Positions 5,167-7,373 of a DNA stretch of 7,373 nt are shown one piece after another; the first letter of the stretch is position 1, and every line of letters begins with the position of its first letter. This stretch comes from Candidatus Bathyarchaeota archaeon (GTDB lineage: Archaea > Thermoproteota > Bathyarchaeia > Bathyarchaeales > Bathyarchaeaceae). Below the pieces are notes generated by a model. That model was given only the letters and a program-made list of their open reading frames with translations, did not search any database and was not told the DNA's origin. Where the stretch lies: contig JAGLRI010000059.1 in assembly GCA_023136395.1 (NCBI GenBank), positions 1 through 7,373 of the forward strand. The letters are read 5' to 3'. The position numbers and the translations under genes are program-made.

Positions 5167-6453
5167 ATGCAGAAGTTTTTGCTTCCATCTCCAATTCAGC
5201 CACCGATACGAGATGCAATAGCTAAAGCATCGGAAAGAGAAGAAAAAGGATTACCCACTATCGATTTCAGTAGTGGAAACGTAGGAAAATTACCTTTTTA
5301 TCAAGAATTTTTCACTAAAATGGATATAGAAGTAAATGAGAATTTGCCAGAAGGATTGCGATTTGTTGCTGAGGCAGTAAAATTAGGAATTAAAGATTCC
5401 TTCTATCCTAACCCGAGGGCATTAGCATATTCCCCAACTGGGGGCACCGATCGAGTTAAGAAACAAGTAATAAATTATTTTAAGGAGGTTCATGGGGTCC
5501 CATTAGCTGAGAATGATACTGCTAACGTAATAGCCACAGCTGGAGGACAACAAGCAATGGCCGCTGCTCTCCGAGCAATTAACGCGGATACGAATATCTT
5601 CTTATCTCAATGGGACTATGCAGCCATACCCGGAATAATTAAGGATAATAATTGTAACGAAGTTCGAGTTGAAGTAAATGATGATTTATCCATTAACAAA
5701 GCTGATTTCGAGGAGAAAATTACTGATGAATCGGTTTTCTATATAAGCATGCCTAATAATCCAACAGGATATGTATCACCTCAAGAATTAGAGTTTGTTG
5801 TGAAACTAATAACAGATAGCGGTGGAGGGGTGATATGGGATGCCCCATACATATTTACAATTTTGAAATTAACTCCAACCAAAGCAGAATTCAATAAAGA
5901 ATTCCTAAGGGAAAAAATAGAGGATTTTAAGAAAATATCTTCAAAATATTATGAAGACATGTGCATTCTCTCAAGTATTTCAAAAACTTGTCTAATGGCT
6001 GGAATAAGATTCGGTTTCGCAACCGCAAGTACCCATTGGATAAGCTTAATGAACGCTATACTAGGAAGGGAGAACCTTAGTAGCCCCACAGCTTCATTCA
6101 TCACAGGCAACCACGCATTAAGAATGTTTTTGCAAAATCCAATTTCCCATGAGTGGGTATGTAATATTTTAGCTGAAAGACTAACGCTGCTCATCGAAGA
6201 GGATCTACCTTTAATCTTGCCAAAGAATGGGGTGTTTGGTGGACTTTATGCTCTAGTTAAGACAAATGGAGTGGATGGCACAAAATTTGCTAATAACTTC
6301 TTAGATAAGTATGGAATAGTCACCGTTACAGGAAATCCTTTCTTTGGAGGCCCAATTAATGCAATCAGGCTATCAATAGTAGCCACACCTTGGACAGAAG
6401 GCGACAAAGAATGGATAAAGAATGTTAATGCATTAAAGAAAGCGTTGATGTAA
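5167..6453 (+). CDS. PLP-dependent aminotransferase, class I/II fold, substrate unknown
   Basis: A 428-residue fold-type I PLP enzyme. Visible signatures: AGGQQAMAAAL at 125-135 (cofactor phosphate region), NNPTG at 197-201, DAPY at 225-228 (D225 pairs with the pyridine nitrogen, Y228 with the ring oxygen), SSISKTCLMAGIRFGF at 269-284 with K273 as the PLP Schiff-base lysine, and NAIRLSI at 398-404 with R401 as the usual substrate carboxylate arginine. All key residues are present, so it should be active. The N-terminus (SSGNVGKLPF at 35-44) is unlike the common aspartate aminotransferases. I cannot name the amino donor, and no biosynthetic neighbours help. It is likely a single transcription unit, with its own BRE/TATA and a T-rich stretch downstream. 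The ATG at 5167 has a weak ribosome binding site. A better-placed ATG at 5151 would be in frame only if one A of an A5 run were absent. Confidence 0.9.
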   Translation: MQKFLLPSPIQPPIRDAIAKASEREEKGLPTIDFSSGNVGKLPFYQEFFTKMDIEVNENLPEGLRFVAEAVKLGIKDSFYPNPRALAYSPTGGTDRVKKQVINYFKEVHGVPLAENDTANVIATAGGQQAMAAALRAINADTNIFLSQWDYAAIPGIIKDNNCNEVRVEVNDDLSINKADFEEKITDESVFYISMPNNPTGYVSPQELEFVVKLITDSGGGVIWDAPYIFTILKLTPTKAEFNKEFLREKIEDFKKISSKYYEDMCILSSISKTCLMAGIRFGFATASTHWISLMNAILGRENLSSPTASFITGNHALRMFLQNPISHEWVCNILAERLTLLIEEDLPLILPKNGVFGGLYALVKTNGVDGTKFANNFLDKYGIVTVTGNPFFGGPINAIRLSIVATPWTEGDKEWIKNVNALKKALM

Positions 6454-6502
6454 TAGGGCCAGATGATTATTGCAAGTTTGATAATTTAAGCTACATTAAC
6501 AT

Positions 6503-6520
6503 CCTTTCATTCTTTTCTTT
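6503..6520 (+). terminator. T-rich terminator after the aminotransferase
   Basis: CCTTTCATTCTTTTCTTT lies about 50 bases after the stop codon and is almost entirely pyrimidine, as in archaeal intrinsic termination sites. It sits inside the loop of a nine-base inverted repeat (6473-6481 and 6529-6537). Confidence 0.4.
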
Positions 6521-6559
6521 AAGTCTATTCAAACTTGTCAAAGCTAGCTACCCCTCAAG

Positions 6560-6571
6560 AAAAATTATAAG
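6560..6571 (+). promoter_or_regulatory. TATA box of the DUF99-TFS unit
   Basis: AAAAATTATAAG has an A-rich BRE-like start and a TATA-like core. Transcription would begin near 6592, about 40 bases before the ATG at 6633. Confidence 0.45.
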
Positions 6572-6632
6572 TGTTGTGTCTCTTTACTTCCTCAATTACC
6601 CCTAAAAATAAAGAAAAAGGTTGGTAGACTCT

Positions 6633-7241
6633 ATGTCTGAAGGAAACATTGTAACGTTTCGAGGCATAAAATCAGAAATTAGGGTTTTAGGTATCGATGA
6701 TGGAGCTTTCATCGCTCATACAAAGGGAATGGTTGACATAATTGGGGTTGTTTATCGCGGGGGTTACTGGTTTGACGGAGTTATGCGAACAAAAATCGAG
6801 ATTGATGGGATGGACGCAACCGAGAAGATGGGTACTATGATAAATGGTTCTCCTCACTTTTCTCAACTTCGAGTTATTGTTTTAAACGGTGTCACCTTTG
6901 CAGGTTTCAATATAGTAGACATAAAGAAACTTTCCAATACAATAGGATTACCTGTAATAGCAATTGTGCGAGAAAAGCCTGATTTCAAGAAAATAAAGAG
7001 AGCCCTTAAGCATTTACCTATGTACGAAAAAAGATGGAAGATAATCGAAAACACCGGAAAAACGATCAAGGTCCACACAGGGAAAACTGAGGGAGTTGTA
7101 TACATGCAGATTGCCGGAATTTCAGAGATAGACGCAAAAAAGATCGTGAGAAACACATCGACACGAAGTAACATTCCTGAGGCATTACGAGTAGCACACA
7201 TTATAGCTTCGGGATTAACAAAAGGGAAGGAAAAGATTTAA
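6633..7241 (+). CDS. DUF99 (UPF0215) family protein, endonuclease V-like fold
   Basis: A 202-residue protein of the archaeal DUF99/UPF0215 family, related to endonuclease V (RNase H-like fold). I recall some databases naming the family endonuclease dU. Family marks from the ATG: RVLGIDDGAF at 17-26, with D22 and D23 probable metal ligands as in the endonuclease V motif; VLNGVTFAGFNIVDI at 83-97; PVIAIVREKP at 107-116; and the C-terminal IPEALRVAHIIASGL at 181-195. The expected role is nucleic acid repair or processing; this is family knowledge and not proven for this protein. An in-frame TTG at 6621 would add four residues, but AAGG abuts it directly. The ATG at 6633 has AGGTTGG (6618-6624) eight bases upstream and is preferred. 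The TFS-like gene begins 39 bases after the stop, so an operon is likely. Confidence 0.88.
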   Translation: MSEGNIVTFRGIKSEIRVLGIDDGAFIAHTKGMVDIIGVVYRGGYWFDGVMRTKIEIDGMDATEKMGTMINGSPHFSQLRVIVLNGVTFAGFNIVDIKKLSNTIGLPVIAIVREKPDFKKIKRALKHLPMYEKRWKIIENTGKTIKVHTGKTEGVVYMQIAGISEIDAKKIVRNTSTRSNIPEALRVAHIIASGLTKGKEKI

Positions 7242-7280
7242 AAGACTCCAAGAAACTACGAGAGAATTTAGTGATGAAAA

Positions 7281-7373
7281 ATGGAGTTCTGTCCTGTTTG
7301 TGGAAAGAGATTAGCTCCCACTCGGAAGAAAGGAGAGGAACAAAATAGTCTCCTACTTTCTTGTCCAAAGTGT
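7281..7373 (+). CDS. transcription factor S (TFS / RpoM-like), N-terminal zinc ribbon, partial
   Basis: The first 31 codons of a gene that runs past the right edge. The peptide starts MEFCPVCGKRLAPTR and reaches a second CPKC at 28-31. The CPVC...CPKC pair is the N-terminal zinc ribbon of TFS/RpoM, the archaeal relative of TFIIS and Rpb9/A12 that stimulates RNA cleavage by stalled RNA polymerase. The C-terminal ribbon with its catalytic DE pair is not in the window, so TFS cannot be told from a paralogue or another zinc-ribbon protein. AGTGAT (7270-7275) five bases before the ATG can act as ribosome binding site. The gene follows DUF99 by 39 bases. A TATA-like ATTTAAAAG at 7236-7244, overlapping the DUF99 stop, could give it a promoter of its own. 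Nearness to rpoL is common in archaea and supports the call. Confidence 0.75.
   Translation, partial: MEFCPVCGKRLAPTRKKGEEQNSLLLSCPKC

Noticed and set aside
5949..6194. Minus-strand open frame inside the aminotransferase
   Set aside because: It overlaps the region encoding the PLP lysine of an intact enzyme and has no signals of its own.
6863..7201. Minus-strand open frame inside DUF99
   Set aside because: Antisense to conserved DUF99 motifs; no supporting start signal.
1..7373. CRISPR array, insertion sequence, tRNA or toxin-antitoxin pair
   Set aside because: No spaced direct repeats, no transposase-like frames or terminal repeats, no cloverleaf with a T-loop signature, and no paired small genes of that type were seen on either strand.

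Overview
The window is archaeal, from an anaerobe. The evidence is an RNA polymerase subunit L gene, the start of a TFS/RpoM-type transcription factor, a DUF99 (UPF0215) protein, an archaeal ATP-dependent DNA ligase, and an HdrA start next to a polyferredoxin. Several genes are preceded by TATA-box promoters of archaeal type. The mix of HdrA with this information-processing set would fit a Bathyarchaeia-like lineage or another hdr-bearing archaeon. That placement is inference from gene content only.

Left part, minus strand (1-1035): a six-cluster polyferredoxin is followed after one base by the first 36 codons of hdrA, which runs off the left edge. The two look translationally coupled and would pass electrons between ferredoxin-type carriers and the HdrA flavoprotein. 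Next, still on the minus strand, come three genes read as separate units: DNA ligase (1207-2976), an FMN nitroreductase (3069-3590) and an unrecognised 106-residue protein (3715-4035).

Right part: rpoL (plus, 4217-4501) runs divergently from the 106-residue gene. It converges, with 18 bases between the stops, on a small archaeal RNase III-like gene (minus, 4520-4960). A divergent promoter region then leads to a PLP-dependent aminotransferase of unknown substrate (plus, 5167-6453). After a gap of about 180 bases come DUF99 (6633-7241) and the first 31 codons of a TFS-like zinc-ribbon factor (7281 to the right edge). In several archaea rpoL, DUF99 and TFS lie close together. Here the RNase III-like gene and the aminotransferase separate them.

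Start sites are a recurring theme. Several genes begin with GTG or TTG, the ligase may be leaderless, and five genes have very short open frames (3 to 10 codons) just before or overlapping their start. One of these, before the aminotransferase, would join the gene in frame if a run of five A were one base shorter. No gene-free stretch exceeds about 205 bases. I found no tRNA, rRNA, CRISPR array, insertion sequence or other mobile element. The window looks like ordinary chromosome with a few uncharacterised genes, not an obvious new multi-gene system.
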